Of a stretch of DNA of 64,000 bases, positions 9,596 to 19,729 are shown one piece after another. Source of the stretch: Kordiimonas aquimaris. Its GTDB lineage: Bacteria > Pseudomonadota > Alphaproteobacteria > Sphingomonadales > Kordiimonadaceae. How positions within the stretch are numbered: the stretch's first letter is position 1; every line of letters begins with the position of its first letter. Below the pieces are notes generated by a model, which had not been told where the DNA came from, searched no databases, and worked only from the letters and a program-made list of their open reading frames with translations. Made by a program: the position numbers and the translations under genes. The stretch is from NCBI RefSeq assembly GCF_025574485.1, contig NZ_JAOBPO010000004.1, forward strand, positions 294,355-358,354. The letters run 5' to 3'.

Positions 9596-11173
9596 TCAAA
9601 ACTGAAAATAGAGGAATTCGGAAGCACTGTTAAGGTTTAAAATTGCTACGGCAAAAGCAATTCCTATCGATAATGCCCATATGGTATTTGGTTTCCAACG
9701 CATTGTAGTAAAGTATTCTTTGGTGCCAGGCTTTTTTCCATCCAACGAGGTAATTATATTCGCAAACGCATCACTATACTTCGCCATTAGTTGAACTGTA
9801 TTAGATGCGAAAAATGCTATGATCGCTAATATTATGATCCACATCCACATATAGAGAAAGTTTGAACCGCCGCCTAAATATATGTCGACGTTAAACACTT
9901 CCTGAAATGCGGGTATAAGATATGCTAAGTTTCTAGCTAATGCCTGTGGAATGGCTAATCCATTGTTGCCAGTCATGCCTTCGATAACAGTTATAGCTGT
10001 TTCAAAGGTTTCAGCCCTGAAAAATACCCAACCTAATACAACTGCAATAAAAGTAAGAGCCCAAGATAGAAAATTTCCGATAAATTGAGGCGTTAATTTT
10101 ACAATTGCTGTATAGCTTACAGCCCATCGCCAGCAATGGTTTATCATTAAATATGTGCCGTGTAACGCCCCCCAAAATACGAAAGTCCACGCAGCTCCGT
10201 GCCAAAGGCCACCTAATACCATGGTTGCGAATAGATTTATGTATCTTCGGTGTTGACCTGATCGGTTGCCGCCTAGTGGAATGTAAACATAATCTCGTAG
10301 GAATGAGGACAATGTAATATGCCACCGCCGCCAAAAGTCGACTATTGATCTTGCCTTGTACGGAGAATAGAAATTAACAGGTAATTGGATACCAAATAAT
10401 AAAGCGATACCTATGGCCATATCCGAATACCCTGAAAAGTCGAAGTAAAGCTGAAAAGTGTAGGACAAGGCTCCGCCCCATGCAGCTAGAAAATCCAGAG
10501 ATACGCCATTTGCAGCGTTGGAGAAGGCAGTGTTTGCATAAATTGCAATTCCATCTGCCAAAACGACCTTTTTAAACAACCCAATCGCAAAAACTGAGCT
10601 TCCCATTGCAAAATTGGCAGTATTAACTTTGGCGAAAGACTGCTTGAGAAACTGGGGCATAACTTGCTTGTGATGGACTATTGGTCCGGCAATTAATTGG
10701 GGGAAAAAAGCTACAAACAATGTATATTCGATAATGCTATAACCCGGCGTTTTTCCCTTATAAACATCGACCAGATAAGCTATTTGTTGAAATGTGAAGA
10801 ATGAAATCGCCAAAGGTAATATTATTGGTGTTACTGATGCTTCGCCGCCAAAAACGAACGACGCATTTTCAATGAAGAAGTTAGCGTATTTAAAATAACC
10901 CAATAGGGACAGATTGAATATTATCCCTGTTGTTAGGAATGTTTTTTTTCGCGGCCCGTGCTCACCCATTAAAGTGCCAATACCGTAGTTAGCCAAGATT
11001 GAAGCTATCAGTAGGGCCACATAAATGGCGTTCCACCATGCATAAAAAAATAGCGAAGCCGTAACAAGGCTAGCTAACGCGATTCTTCCACTAAATTTTT
11101 GACCTATGTAAAAGAAAATAAGAAGAGTGGTTGGTAAGAAGAAGAAAATGAACTCATAAGAATTGAATAGCAT
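9596..11173 (-). CDS. MBOAT family O-acyltransferase (AlgI-like)
   Basis: A polytopic membrane protein of about 525 residues. It has the MBOAT catalytic segment GLWHGAAWTF with the invariant His near residue 325, and the upstream RWHITLSSFLRDYVYIPLGG block typical of AlgI/DltB relatives. The chosen ATG at 11173 is preceded by GGGGA ten bases upstream. A longer reading frame back to 11329 lacks a hydrophobic or conserved start. The SGNH-like partner follows directly, which argues for O-acetylation of a surface polysaccharide or cell-wall polymer. No polysaccharide synthesis genes are adjacent. Confidence 0.9.
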   Translation of the reverse strand: MLFNSYEFIFFFLPTTLLIFFYIGQKFSGRIALASLVTASLFFYAWWNAIYVALLIASILANYGIGTLMGEHGPRKKTFLTTGIIFNLSLLGYFKYANFFIENASFVFGGEASVTPIILPLAISFFTFQQIAYLVDVYKGKTPGYSIIEYTLFVAFFPQLIAGPIVHHKQVMPQFLKQSFAKVNTANFAMGSSVFAIGLFKKVVLADGIAIYANTAFSNAANGVSLDFLAAWGGALSYTFQLYFDFSGYSDMAIGIALLFGIQLPVNFYSPYKARSIVDFWRRWHITLSSFLRDYVYIPLGGNRSGQHRRYINLFATMVLGGLWHGAAWTFVFWGALHGTYLMINHCWRWAVSYTAIVKLTPQFIGNFLSWALTFIAVVLGWVFFRAETFETAITVIEGMTGNNGLAIPQALARNLAYLIPAFQEVFNVDIYLGGGSNFLYMWMWIIILAIIAFFASNTVQLMAKYSDAFANIITSLDGKKPGTKEYFTTMRWKPNTIWALSIGIAFAVAILNLNSASEFLYFQF

Positions 11174-11342
11174 ATGATATTTTATTTCCCCGCCGCAATA
11201 CCGAGTGCTGACTTGGCAATGTGAATAAGTGTACTCTAGGACGTCATGATCATAAGCTAGTCCAGCGAGATATTGCCGTCCAGCGTTAATGTTCCGACTT
11301 AAATTGGGTCGAATATGCTTTATGAACAATACGGGCAGGCAA

Positions 11343-11370
11343 TAAAAAGGGACCGTTAGGTCCCTTTTTA
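11343..11370 (-). terminator. Rho-independent terminator downstream of mlaA
   Basis: A perfect 12-bp inverted repeat: TAAAAAGGGACC at 11343-11354, loop GTTA, complement at 11359-11370. The T-tract is within the stem on both strands. It lies 12 bases beyond the mlaA stop and upstream of the MBOAT transcript. Confidence 0.9.
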
Positions 11371-11382
11371 TTTATATGACTA

Positions 11383-12162
11383 TCAATTCAAATCGTCATC
11401 TTCAAGCGAGTCGAAGAAGTCTTCTTCTTCTTGGTTCGCGGGAGGGTTGCCATCATGAATCTCAAAACGGCGGTTTTGAAGATAAAGCGATCTGAAAACC
11501 ACATAAGGGTCATCTTCTGCATATAAGCCGTCTAATGCCTCGTGTACACGGACACGTGCATCAAGAACATCAACGCCAGTGCGAATGTAGTTCAGCGTGG
11601 TTTCGTTTTCCTGACCCAGCGTATAAGTAACGGGATCAAGAAAGAAGCTGGCACCAAGGCCTGCAAAATCCCGACCATTGGATGGCCCTAAAAATGGTAC
11701 AACCCAGTAAGCACCATCACCGATACCCCAAACAGCTAGTGTCTGCCCTAAGTCTTCGGAATGATAAGGAATGCCAATGCCGTCAGACGCTTTGAAAAGC
11801 CCAGCCAGTCCTACGGTTGTATTCATAACAAACCGTGTCAAGGTTGTTGCGGCGCGCTTGAATTTAAATTGCAAAATATCATTCACAAAAACCCAGGGCT
11901 CACGCAAGTTGCGCATGGCGTTACTCACACCGTCTTGCGCCGGCTTGGGAAGGACCGCTTTATAACCTGACGAGATGGGGCGTAAAATTGCCCGATCAAA
12001 AGATTGGTTGAAAGCAAATATCTTGCGGTTCATTTCCTCGTAAGGGTCATTAACGCTTGTATCCAGATTGTTTTCAGCACTCTGGTGATTGGTGGCGCAA
12101 GCTGTGATCAAGAATAAGAGAGGCACAAGTGCGCTGAATTTCGTAATGGAATAAAGTTTCAT
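11383..12162 (-). CDS. mlaA: MlaA (VacJ) outer-membrane lipid-asymmetry lipoprotein
   Basis: A 259-residue lipoprotein, close to E. coli MlaA (251). A signal peptide ends in a lipobox (LITAC, Cys22). The mature protein starts with the family segment DPYEEMNRKIFAFN and contains the LREPW..VND and LGPS..RD blocks. MlaA sits as a ring in the outer membrane and removes misplaced phospholipids from the outer leaflet, passing them to MlaC. Here it stands alone, with no mlaC or mlaFEDB nearby. An acidic C-terminal tail (EEEDFFDSLEDDD) is visible. It ends at its own terminator. Confidence 0.95.
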   Translation of the reverse strand: MKLYSITKFSALVPLLFLITACATNHQSAENNLDTSVNDPYEEMNRKIFAFNQSFDRAILRPISSGYKAVLPKPAQDGVSNAMRNLREPWVFVNDILQFKFKRAATTLTRFVMNTTVGLAGLFKASDGIGIPYHSEDLGQTLAVWGIGDGAYWVVPFLGPSNGRDFAGLGASFFLDPVTYTLGQENETTLNYIRTGVDVLDARVRVHEALDGLYAEDDPYVVFRSLYLQNRRFEIHDGNPPANQEEEDFFDSLEDDDLN

Positions 12163-12324
12163 ACATATCTCTGTTATTAAAGCGCGCGTATGTTGGCCAT
12201 ATACGAACGGTGTTATGCCCTGCGTGTATCAAGAAACTTCGCATAACAATAGAGGGCATTGGTTCACAATTTACTGAAACATAGTTCAAATCAATAACGA
12301 GTCACTCTTAAAATGATCTTTACT

Positions 12325-12346
12325 TATATAAAGATTTCTTTATATA
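12325..12346. promoter_or_regulatory. Perfect 22-bp palindrome, probable operator of the methionine operon
   Basis: Two 10-bp half sites (TATATAAAGA at 12325-12334 and its exact complement at 12337-12346) are separated by TT. The palindrome lies 26 bases before the start of the ArsR-methyltransferase regulator, in the only intergenic space of the met operon. Winged-helix ArsR dimers bind such symmetric AT-rich sites, so autoregulation is inferred. Confidence 0.75.
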
Positions 12347-12372
12347 GTTGAGAGATAGCGATAGAGGACACC

Positions 12373-13305
12373 ATGGAATCACTCTTAACATCATTACGAG
12401 CCGCAGGTGAAACAACCCGACTGCGCATCATTGCCTTGCTTTCTAAAGGGGAGTTGACAGTAGGGGAATTGGTTCAAATATTGAACCAAAGTCAGCCACG
12501 TGTGTCGCGCCACTTAAAACTTATGTGCGATTCTGGCCTTTTAGACCGTTTTCAGGAAGGCACGCAGGTGTTTTACCGTTTAGCGCCAACAGGTGTTGGC
12601 GGGGCGTTGAATGCTGCTGTTGTCCCATTGATTGACAGTGAAGACAGTGATCTGTTGCAAGATTTTTTTGCACTTGATGCTATTCGTGTAGAGCGCAGTG
12701 CGCGTGCACAAGATTATTTTCGGGCGAATGCAGCGGACTGGGACAAGATTAGGTCTCTTTATGTTGCTGAAGAACAAGTTGAATCAGCGTTATTAGATTT
12801 ACTGGGCAACAGGCGCATCAAGGCAATGATTGATGTTGGTACTGGTACAGGGCGCATGCTTGAGTTGTTTGCACCGCTTGCGGATCAAGCATTAGGTATT
12901 GATGTGTCCCGCGAAATGCTTGCAATTGCTAGATCGCAACTGGCTGCACAAAATCTCAGTCATTGTCAGGTTCGCCTCGGTGATATGTACGACATGGGTG
13001 TTCCTGCTGGCACTCAGGATTTAATAGTTTTTCATCAGGTACTGCATTTTGCAGATAAACCATCAGCCGCTATCGCAGAAGCGGCACACGCATTGGCGGT
13101 TGATGGTGTGTTGTTGGTTGCTGATTTCGCCCCTCATGCGCAAGAGTTTTTGCGTGATGAACACGCACACCGCAGGCTTGGTTTTGCTGATAATGAAGTA
13201 AATGCGTGGGGCGATGCTGCAGGCCTTGCAGCGGTATCTGTGACACATCTTGACGGTGGTGATTTGCGCGTTTCGATCTGGAAGTTTGTTAAGAGTAAGG
13301 TATAG
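12373..13305 (+). CDS. ArsR-family regulator fused to a SAM-dependent methyltransferase-like domain (SahR-type)
   Basis: A 310-residue protein. Residues 1-85 form an ArsR winged helix (TRLRIIALL, QSQPRVSRHLKLM recognition helix). No clustered metal-binding cysteines are present, so it is unlikely to sense metal. Residues from about 140 form a class I methyltransferase fold with DVGTGTGRMLEL near 153 and GIDVS. Its position directly before metF and metH suggests the methyltransferase-like domain senses S-adenosylhomocysteine or SAM and controls the operon. Regulation of methionine genes by SAH-responsive ArsR proteins (SahR) is known in Proteobacteria. Whether this copy still methylates anything is not known. 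Confidence 0.85.
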   Translation: MESLLTSLRAAGETTRLRIIALLSKGELTVGELVQILNQSQPRVSRHLKLMCDSGLLDRFQEGTQVFYRLAPTGVGGALNAAVVPLIDSEDSDLLQDFFALDAIRVERSARAQDYFRANAADWDKIRSLYVAEEQVESALLDLLGNRRIKAMIDVGTGTGRMLELFAPLADQALGIDVSREMLAIARSQLAAQNLSHCQVRLGDMYDMGVPAGTQDLIVFHQVLHFADKPSAAIAEAAHALAVDGVLLVADFAPHAQEFLRDEHAHRRLGFADNEVNAWGDAAGLAAVSVTHLDGGDLRVSIWKFVKSKV

Positions 13306-13309
13306 AGTT

Positions 13310-14236
13310 ATGTCTCCATTTAATGATACGACAGCGAGGTCAGGATCGCTTTTTGCGTCCCCGATTGCTGACGCCAATATCTCGTTTGAGTTTTTCCCAC
13401 CTAAAACGCCGAAAATGGAAGACACTCTATGGACATCAATAAAAAAGCTTGAGAGCCTCAATCCGTCTTTTGTATCGGTAACATACGGGGCAGGTGGCTC
13501 AACGCGTGAACGCACGCACAACACAGTTAAAAGGCTGATCGATGAGACAAGCCTGTCGCCTGCAGCGCACCTTACATGTGTTGGAGCAACACGTGATGAG
13601 GTCGACGATGTGATCAGAGACTACAAAGCAGCGGGTGTGCGCAGTATTGTTGCTCTGCGTGGTGATGCGCCGGACGGTGCCGACACTTACACACCGTACC
13701 CAGGCGGGTATGAAAATGCTGCTGAGTTGGTGGCTGGTATAAGGCGGATCGGCGATTTTGATATTTCAATCGCTGCATATCCAGAAATTCATCCTGACAG
13801 CCCGAATTTGGCGGCAGACCTTGATAATCTGAAGCGTAAAATTGATGCCGGTGCTAATCGGGCTATCACACAGTTTTTCTTTGAAACTGACAAGTACTTC
13901 CGCTTCCTTGATCACTGCCAATCATACGGCATTGATGTGCCAATTGTGCCAGGTATTTTGCCTGTTTCTAACTTTAAAACCCTTAAAGCCTTTGCCGCTT
14001 CTACAGGTGCCAGTGTACCTGATTGGCTTGGGCATCTGTTTGAAGGTCTTGATGATCGCCCTGAAACGCGCAGCCTTGTAGCAGCAACGATTGCTGGTGA
14101 GATGTGTCGTAAGCTCTATGCGGGCGGTGTTAAAGACTTCCATTTCTACACATTAAACCGTGCTGATCTTACTTTTGCTGTATGTCACATGCTGGGGCAT
14201 CGCCCTGAGCGAGCTCAAAGTGGGGAGCAAGGTTGA
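13310..14236 (+). CDS. metF: 5,10-methylenetetrahydrofolate reductase
   Basis: A 308-residue FAD enzyme (E. coli MetF is 296). It reduces methylenetetrahydrofolate to methyltetrahydrofolate, the methyl donor for methionine synthase. Family blocks visible are SFEFFPPKT near the N-terminus, [32 protein letters not shown] and ITQFFFE. The ATG at 13310 follows the regulator stop by four bases; an upstream in-frame start inside the regulator is rejected. Its stop shares one base with the metH N-terminal gene, so the operon is translationally coupled. Confidence 0.96.
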   Translation: MSPFNDTTARSGSLFASPIADANISFEFFPPKTPKMEDTLWTSIKKLESLNPSFVSVTYGAGGSTRERTHNTVKRLIDETSLSPAAHLTCVGATRDEVDDVIRDYKAAGVRSIVALRGDAPDGADTYTPYPGGYENAAELVAGIRRIGDFDISIAAYPEIHPDSPNLAADLDNLKRKIDAGANRAITQFFFETDKYFRFLDHCQSYGIDVPIVPGILPVSNFKTLKAFAASTGASVPDWLGHLFEGLDDRPETRSLVAATIAGEMCRKLYAGGVKDFHFYTLNRADLTFAVCHMLGHRPERAQSGEQG

Positions 14237-15318
14237 TGACGTCTGTCACCGAGCAATTATCCGAGCTAGCTAAAAAGCGCATCCTTATAATGGACGGTGC
14301 TATGGGCACTATGATTCAACGCGAAGGGCTTGCTGAAGCCGATTATCGTGGCGCGCGGTTTGTGGATTGGCCGTCCGATGTTAAAGGTAACAATGACCTT
14401 TTGGTGTTAACAAAGCCGGACATCATCACGAAAATCCATAACGATTTTCTTGAAGCAGGGGCAGACATCATTGAAACGGACACGTTTAACGCAACGCGAA
14501 TTTCGATGGCTGATTACGGCATGCAGGAACTGGCACGTGAAATTAACGTTGAAGGTGCGAAAATTGCGCGTCGAATAGCAGACGAATGGACTGCGAAAAC
14601 ACCTGAAAAACCACGTTTTGTTGCTGGAGCAATCGGCCCCATGAATCAATCACTTTCAGTTTCGCCGGATGTGGATAATCCTGGTTTTCGGTCTGTCAGT
14701 TTTGATCAGGTCTCTGCTGCTTACAAAGAGCAAATCGAAGGGCTGATAGAAGGCGGCGTTGATATCATTCTTATCGAAACAGTGTTTGATACCTTAAATG
14801 CAAAAGCGGCTATTTTTGCTGCTCAGGATGTATTTGAAGAACAGGAAATTACCTTACCGGTTATTATGTCCTGCACCATTACCGATATGTCAGGGCGCAA
14901 TCTTTCTGGCCAAACCATTGAAGCGTTTTGGCATAGTGTGCGGCATGTAAAACCGTTTGCTGTCGGCCTAAATTGTGCATTTGGCGCTGAACTTCTGCGC
15001 CCTCATGCGGTAACAATTGCAGGTATTGCTGATACGCGGATTTGTGTCTATCCAAATGCAGGATTGCCGAATGAGATGGGTGAATACGATGAAACTCCCG
15101 AAGTAACATCTGGCCTGTTAAAAGAATGGGCAGAGGAAAGCCTGCTGAATATTGTGGGTGGTTGTTGTGGCACAACACCTGATCATATAGCTGCGATTGC
15201 GGGCGCTGTCTCGAACATGCCGCCACGGTTAGTGCCTACATCGGAATCCATCATGCGACTATCTGGTATTGACCCTGTGCAAATCGCCGCTATTGAGCCA
15301 ATTGAGCAAACATTATGA
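14236..15318 (+). CDS. metH: Methionine synthase, homocysteine-binding module (separate polypeptide)
   Basis: A protein of about 360 residues equal to the N-terminal barrel of cobalamin-dependent methionine synthase. The start region has [10 protein letters not shown]. Zinc ligands for homocysteine are the Cys in GLNCAFGAE and the pair in [10 protein letters not shown]. In E. coli this is domain 1 of one 1227-residue MetH. Here it ends cleanly and its stop overlaps the start of the second polypeptide (ATGA). The two parts must assemble to move methyl from folate via cobalamin to homocysteine. Start taken at the ATG at 14236, not the TTG one codon earlier. Confidence 0.95.
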   Translation: MTSVTEQLSELAKKRILIMDGAMGTMIQREGLAEADYRGARFVDWPSDVKGNNDLLVLTKPDIITKIHNDFLEAGADIIETDTFNATRISMADYGMQELAREINVEGAKIARRIADEWTAKTPEKPRFVAGAIGPMNQSLSVSPDVDNPGFRSVSFDQVSAAYKEQIEGLIEGGVDIILIETVFDTLNAKAAIFAAQDVFEEQEITLPVIMSCTITDMSGRNLSGQTIEAFWHSVRHVKPFAVGLNCAFGAELLRPHAVTIAGIADTRICVYPNAGLPNEMGEYDETPEVTSGLLKEWAEESLLNIVGGCCGTTPDHIAAIAGAVSNMPPRLVPTSESIMRLSGIDPVQIAAIEPIEQTL

Positions 15319-17942
15319 GCAAGCCAATCGCGCAGTTTATTAACGTTGGTGAACGCACCAATGTTGCAGGATCAGCCAGATTCAAAAAGCTAATCTTTGA
15401 AGATGACTATGAAGAAGCAGTATCGGTTGCTCGTCACCAGGTGGAAGGCGGCGCGCAGATCATCGACATCAATATGGACGATGCGATGCTGGATGCAGAA
15501 GATGCGATGGTTAAATATTTGAACCGTATCGCGGCAGAGCCAGATATCGCACGTGTGCCGGTGATGGTTGACAGTTCTAAATGGTCAGTTATTGAAGCTG
15601 GCTTGAAGTGTGTGCAAGGTAAAGCGATCGTAAACTCGATCAGTTTGAAAGAGGGGCGCGAGCCCTTTGTGCAACAGGCCAAACGGGTCATGAGATACGG
15701 CGCTGCTGTTGTGGTTATGGCGTTTGACGAAGATGGTCAGGCCGACACTGTCGAGCGCAAGTTTGAGATTTGTAAGCGCTCATATAACATCCTCGTAAAT
15801 GAAATTGGTTTTCCAGCCGAAGATATTATCTTTGATCCGAATATTTTTGCTGTCGCAACTGGTATCGAAGAACATAACAACTACGGCGTGGATTTCATTG
15901 AAGCGACGCGCTTGATTAAAACGCATTTACCTTATGCAAAGGTATCTGGCGGTGTATCAAACGTTTCTTTCTCATTTCGCGGCAATAACCCAGTACGCGA
16001 AGCCATGCATAGTGTATTTTTGTATCATGCCGTCCGTGCGGGTATGGACATGGGTATTGTCAATGCTGGGCAGCTCACGGTTTATTCTGATATCCCTCCC
16101 AACCTGAAGGAAGCCGTTGAAGATGTAATTCTTAATCGTCGCCCTGACGCAACCGAGCGTTTGCTTGATGTTGCTGAAGAATTTAAAGGGCAAGGCGGTG
16201 CAAAGCGCGTCGAAGATCTATCGTGGCGCGAAGGATCAATCGAGAAACGCCTTGAACATGCGCTGGTTAAAGGCATTTCAGATTTTGTTGAAGAAGACGC
16301 TGAAGAGGCCCGGCAACAGTTTGATCGTCCTATTCAAGTGATCGAAGGGCCATTGATGGACGGCATGAATGTCGTTGGTGATTTGTTCGGCGCTGGTGAA
16401 ATGTTCCTGCCGCAAGTGGTGAAATCTGCCCGTGTGATGAAGCAGGCTGTTAACTATCTGCAGCCATTTATCGAAGACGAAAAAGAAGAAGGCGCCAAAG
16501 CCAAGGGCAAGATTGTTATGGCGACCGTGAAAGGTGATGTTCATGATATCGGCAAGAACATTGTTGGTGTTGTGCTGCAATGCAATAACTTTGAAGTAAT
16601 TGATCTGGGCGTGATGGTGCCTTGGCAAGACATTCTCAAGGCTGCCAAAGAACATGATGCCGATATGATTGGATTGTCCGGACTTATTACACCTTCACTT
16701 GATGAAATGGTAACGGTTGCCGCTGAAATGGAACGGTCTGGTTTTACCATGCCGCTTTTGATCGGTGGCGCGACAACAAGTCGTGTTCATACCGCCGTTA
16801 AGATTGCACCGCAGTATTCTGGACCTGTTGTTCACGTGCTGGACGCATCGCGCGCAGTTGGCGTGGCCAGTAAGCTGATTTCGGATGATCAAAAGGCCGC
16901 TTATGTTGATGAAGTGCGCGCAGATTATGATGATATACGTGAAAAAAGACTGGCGAAGCCCAAAGTAGACAGACTGGTAAGCCTTGAGGTTGCTCGCGCA
17001 AATGCGGCGCCTGTTTCCTTTGCTGATTATACACCGACCGAGCCAAGTTTTATCGGCACCAAGGTGTTTGATGATTACCCGCTTGATGATCTTGTGGACT
17101 GCATTGATTGGACACCGTTTTTCCGTACGTGGGAGCTGGCTGGTAACTATCCGGCAATCCTTAACGATGCAGTAGTTGGGGAAAGTGCTCGTGATTTGTT
17201 TGCGGATGCACAGGCCATGCTAAGACGCATCGTTGATGAAAAATGGCTAACCGCTAAAGGTGTAGTTGGGTTCTGGAGAGCGGAACGGTGCGGTGATAAT
17301 GTTCTATTGTTTGATCAGGATGGTAAAACGCCTTTATCGAAGGTTCATTTTCTTCGTCAACAAGTGACGAAACGGGCTGGGCGTGCCAATGATTGCCTCG
17401 CTGACCTTATAGCTGAAGCCCATGGCCCGGATGACTGGATGGGTGGTTTTATCGTAACTGCCGGACACGGTATTGATCAGCATGTGCAGCGCTACAAAGC
17501 TGCACACGATGATTACAATGAGATATTGCTGAAGGCGTTGGCAGACCGACTAGCAGAAGCCTTTGCTGAGCGTATGCATGAACGCGTACGTAAAGAGTTG
17601 TGGGGTTATGCACCAAATGAAGCATTGTCTAGCGAAGATATTATTAAGGAACGGTATCAGGGCATTCGTCCGGCCCCTGGTTATCCGGCATGTCCCGATC
17701 ATTCGGAGAAGACAGAGCTGTTTCGTATCCTGAATGGAGCCGAAGCGGTGGGGGTCACACTTACCAATAGTTACGCCATGCTGCCAACGGCGGCAGTTTC
17801 TGGATATTATTTTGCGCATCCAGACTCTCACTATTTTGGCGTTGGTAAAATCAATCAGGATCAACTTGAAGATTATGCCGAAAGGCGAGGTGTACCGATT
17901 GAAACGGCTGAACGCTGGCTAAGGCCTAATCTTGGGTTTTAA
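15315..17942 (+). CDS. metH: Methionine synthase, pterin/cobalamin/activation modules
   Basis: An 875-residue polypeptide holding the rest of MetH. Order: methyltetrahydrofolate-binding barrel (about 1-270, with [11 protein letters not shown] near residue 10), cobalamin cap (about 310-395), cobalamin-binding domain with DVHDIGKN near 407-414 whose His coordinates cobalt, and the C-terminal SAM-binding reactivation domain (about 560-875, with [12 protein letters not shown]). All modules look intact. It overlaps the homocysteine-module gene by four bases. The next gene is convergent, 24 bases away, without an obvious hairpin terminator. Confidence 0.96.
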   Translation: MSKPIAQFINVGERTNVAGSARFKKLIFEDDYEEAVSVARHQVEGGAQIIDINMDDAMLDAEDAMVKYLNRIAAEPDIARVPVMVDSSKWSVIEAGLKCVQGKAIVNSISLKEGREPFVQQAKRVMRYGAAVVVMAFDEDGQADTVERKFEICKRSYNILVNEIGFPAEDIIFDPNIFAVATGIEEHNNYGVDFIEATRLIKTHLPYAKVSGGVSNVSFSFRGNNPVREAMHSVFLYHAVRAGMDMGIVNAGQLTVYSDIPPNLKEAVEDVILNRRPDATERLLDVAEEFKGQGGAKRVEDLSWREGSIEKRLEHALVKGISDFVEEDAEEARQQFDRPIQVIEGPLMDGMNVVGDLFGAGEMFLPQVVKSARVMKQAVNYLQPFIEDEKEEGAKAKGKIVMATVKGDVHDIGKNIVGVVLQCNNFEVIDLGVMVPWQDILKAAKEHDADMIGLSGLITPSLDEMVTVAAEMERSGFTMPLLIGGATTSRVHTAVKIAPQYSGPVVHVLDASRAVGVASKLISDDQKAAYVDEVRADYDDIREKRLAKPKVDRLVSLEVARANAAPVSFADYTPTEPSFIGTKVFDDYPLDDLVDCIDWTPFFRTWELAGNYPAILNDAVVGESARDLFADAQAMLRRIVDEKWLTAKGVVGFWRAERCGDNVLLFDQDGKTPLSKVHFLRQQVTKRAGRANDCLADLIAEAHGPDDWMGGFIVTAGHGIDQHVQRYKAAHDDYNEILLKALADRLAEAFAERMHERVRKELWGYAPNEALSSEDIIKERYQGIRPAPGYPACPDHSEKTELFRILNGAEAVGVTLTNSYAMLPTAAVSGYYFAHPDSHYFGVGKINQDQLEDYAERRGVPIETAERWLRPNLGF

Positions 17943-17966
17943 TAGTTGTCCCTGATTTTTGGTTTG

Positions 17967-19007
17967 TTACATGTCTTTCAATATATTGAAGGCAAGATGT
18001 GCGATGTTTTCGGCTTTCATTAAAAACAAACCTGAAACATTCGAAAGGATAACAACGCCTGTTTTGTGCTCTATATCTGTGACCATGATAGAGTAGTATC
18101 CTCCCGTGCCGCCGTTGTGCCAATGTAATGATCTGTTTTCAGTTATTTTGTGTTTACGGATAACCCAGCCCAACCCCATTTGTTCAAAGTCATTCAACTT
18201 AACGGTGGGGCGGTGTTGCAGAGCGTGTGCCTTGTTATTTTTGTTAAAGCCGGCTTGTACAAATTTTGCCAGGTCTGACACAGACGATAGAATGGCGCCG
18301 GCCCCTTCCAGTGAGGCTAAATCCCAGTGGCTTGTCTCTAATCCTTTTTTGTTGCGGCCCTTAACGATTTGCCCCTGAAGCGTATCTCTTTGAGTACTGC
18401 TTTGGTGCATATTCAAGGGTAAGAATATACGGTTTTTCAACATGGTTTCATAATTAGTGTTGGTTATTTTGCTGAGTGTAAAACCAAGCAAGCCGGCACC
18501 AAGGTTTGAATAACGGCTTTTGCCTCGCTTTTTTTGCTTTAATGCGTGCTTTAGATAGTGTTCCAGCCGTTCTGTACTGAAATCTTTATAAGGGTTGTGT
18601 CTGTTTTTAAACAAGGCTTCCCAGAACATGCCTAGTGGCAAACGGGGCAATCCGGCAGTATGGTTTGAAAGCTCTCTCAGCGTGATGACAGCATTCTTGT
18701 TCAGTGAATACCCAAGGTATTTATCAATAGGATCATCAAGGTTTACTTTATCTTCTGTTACCAACTGTGCCAACAGGTGTGATGTGAAAACCTTTGTGAT
18801 TGAGCCTATTTCAAACAGGCACTGCGCGTTATCTGTTGGTTCTGTCGTTTTGCTACCGGTGACACATGTGCCGTAGAAATGCACGCTTTGCTCACATATC
18901 TTAGCGACAGATAATTGCGTATGAGTTGGAAATTTAAGGGCTGTTTCCTGGATGTTATTTTTATCGTCTTCTGTAAAATCTTCCACTTTATGCCCCGTGC
19001 ATTCCAT
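17967..19007 (-). CDS. Serine hydrolase, class C beta-lactamase/DD-peptidase fold
   Basis: A 346-residue protein of the AmpC-like fold. The nucleophile motif SITK is at 69-72 (S69, K72), YSN at 166-168, and HNGG near residue 300 takes the place of the KTG box. This set is typical of the broad esterase/DD-peptidase group rather than true beta-lactamases. Oddly no signal peptide is visible: the N-terminus is polar and acidic. It may be cytoplasmic or exported another way. The start ATG at 19007 has GATAAGGG upstream. A small membrane protein lies upstream on the same strand. Confidence 0.85.
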   Translation of the reverse strand: MECTGHKVEDFTEDDKNNIQETALKFPTHTQLSVAKICEQSVHFYGTCVTGSKTTEPTDNAQCLFEIGSITKVFTSHLLAQLVTEDKVNLDDPIDKYLGYSLNKNAVITLRELSNHTAGLPRLPLGMFWEALFKNRHNPYKDFSTERLEHYLKHALKQKKRGKSRYSNLGAGLLGFTLSKITNTNYETMLKNRIFLPLNMHQSSTQRDTLQGQIVKGRNKKGLETSHWDLASLEGAGAILSSVSDLAKFVQAGFNKNNKAHALQHRPTVKLNDFEQMGLGWVIRKHKITENRSLHWHNGGTGGYYSIMVTDIEHKTGVVILSNVSGLFLMKAENIAHLAFNILKDM

Positions 19008-19091
19008 TATTACCCTTATCTTAGATAATAATGGCGACGTGTTTTAAAAGGTTCATGTATCTAGATAGTTTTTAAAGCCTAAATTATAGCT

Positions 19092-19463
19092 TTAAGAAAA
19101 AAGGCCTATGCCGCCTGTTACGGAAATTACCCCAAATAAAATCCATTGTGGCATCCCGGTAAAGCTTTGCCCTTTCCAGATAATTAAACCGATATTCCAA
19201 ACCAGAAAGATGATAGCGAGTATTTCGGCTATTATCGCTGCTTCAAATGCCGACGGATTAACAGCAGCCCAGAGAAAAGCAGCGCTCATCATTGCGAGTG
19301 TCGCTGAGACTAGATGCCAACAGTAATAATTTGTGTATTTAGCGACATCGTTAATATCATTGGCTCGAAGCAAAGGCGCTGCAATGGTTTTACCCCCTAA
19401 ATAACAATGAATGAAAGTTGTTGCTGTACATATGGCGGCTGCCGACATCAGAAATATATTCAT
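19092..19463 (-). CDS. Small four-helix membrane protein, unknown function
   Basis: A 123-residue hydrophobic protein with about four transmembrane segments. His residues occur near the end of the first helix (FIHCYLGG) and in the second (YYCWHLVSA). The arrangement recalls small haem-binding or MAPEG-like four-helix proteins, but I do not recognise a family. It lies 84 bases upstream of the serine hydrolase on the same strand and may share its transcript. The 266 bases between it and the RND adaptor hold no gene or hairpin that I can support. Confidence 0.6.
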   Translation of the reverse strand: MNIFLMSAAAICTATTFIHCYLGGKTIAAPLLRANDINDVAKYTNYYCWHLVSATLAMMSAAFLWAAVNPSAFEAAIIAEILAIIFLVWNIGLIIWKGQSFTGMPQWILFGVISVTGGIGLFS

Positions 19464-19729
19464 GATTATGGTGTCCTTACTTTGCTATCTGAAGAGTTGT
19501 AAGGCGAATCCAGAACAATCATATATGAGGGCAAATGTCGCAGATGGTTGGGGGAATGTTAATTTCTTTAGGTTTCTATATTGTACCTATCTTTACGGCT
19601 CGTGGTGTGTTGGCAAGTTACAATACGAGAGGCAGGCACATATCGTGCAGGCTTTCAGGGTAGGTAGATAAAACAGGCAAGCCAGCAAACATCACTTTGG
19701 CTGACTACAATATTTTAATGTACTGCGGG

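Noticed and set aside
12163..12372. SAM or SAH riboswitch upstream of the methionine operon
   Set aside because: No SAM-II/SAM-I or SAH aptamer landmarks are visible; the palindrome and the adjacent ArsR regulator explain control better.
14236..15318. metH N-terminal part considered as a frameshifted pseudogene
   Set aside because: The stop overlaps a proper ATG start of the second part, both parts keep all active-site motifs, and split MetH is known in Alphaproteobacteria.
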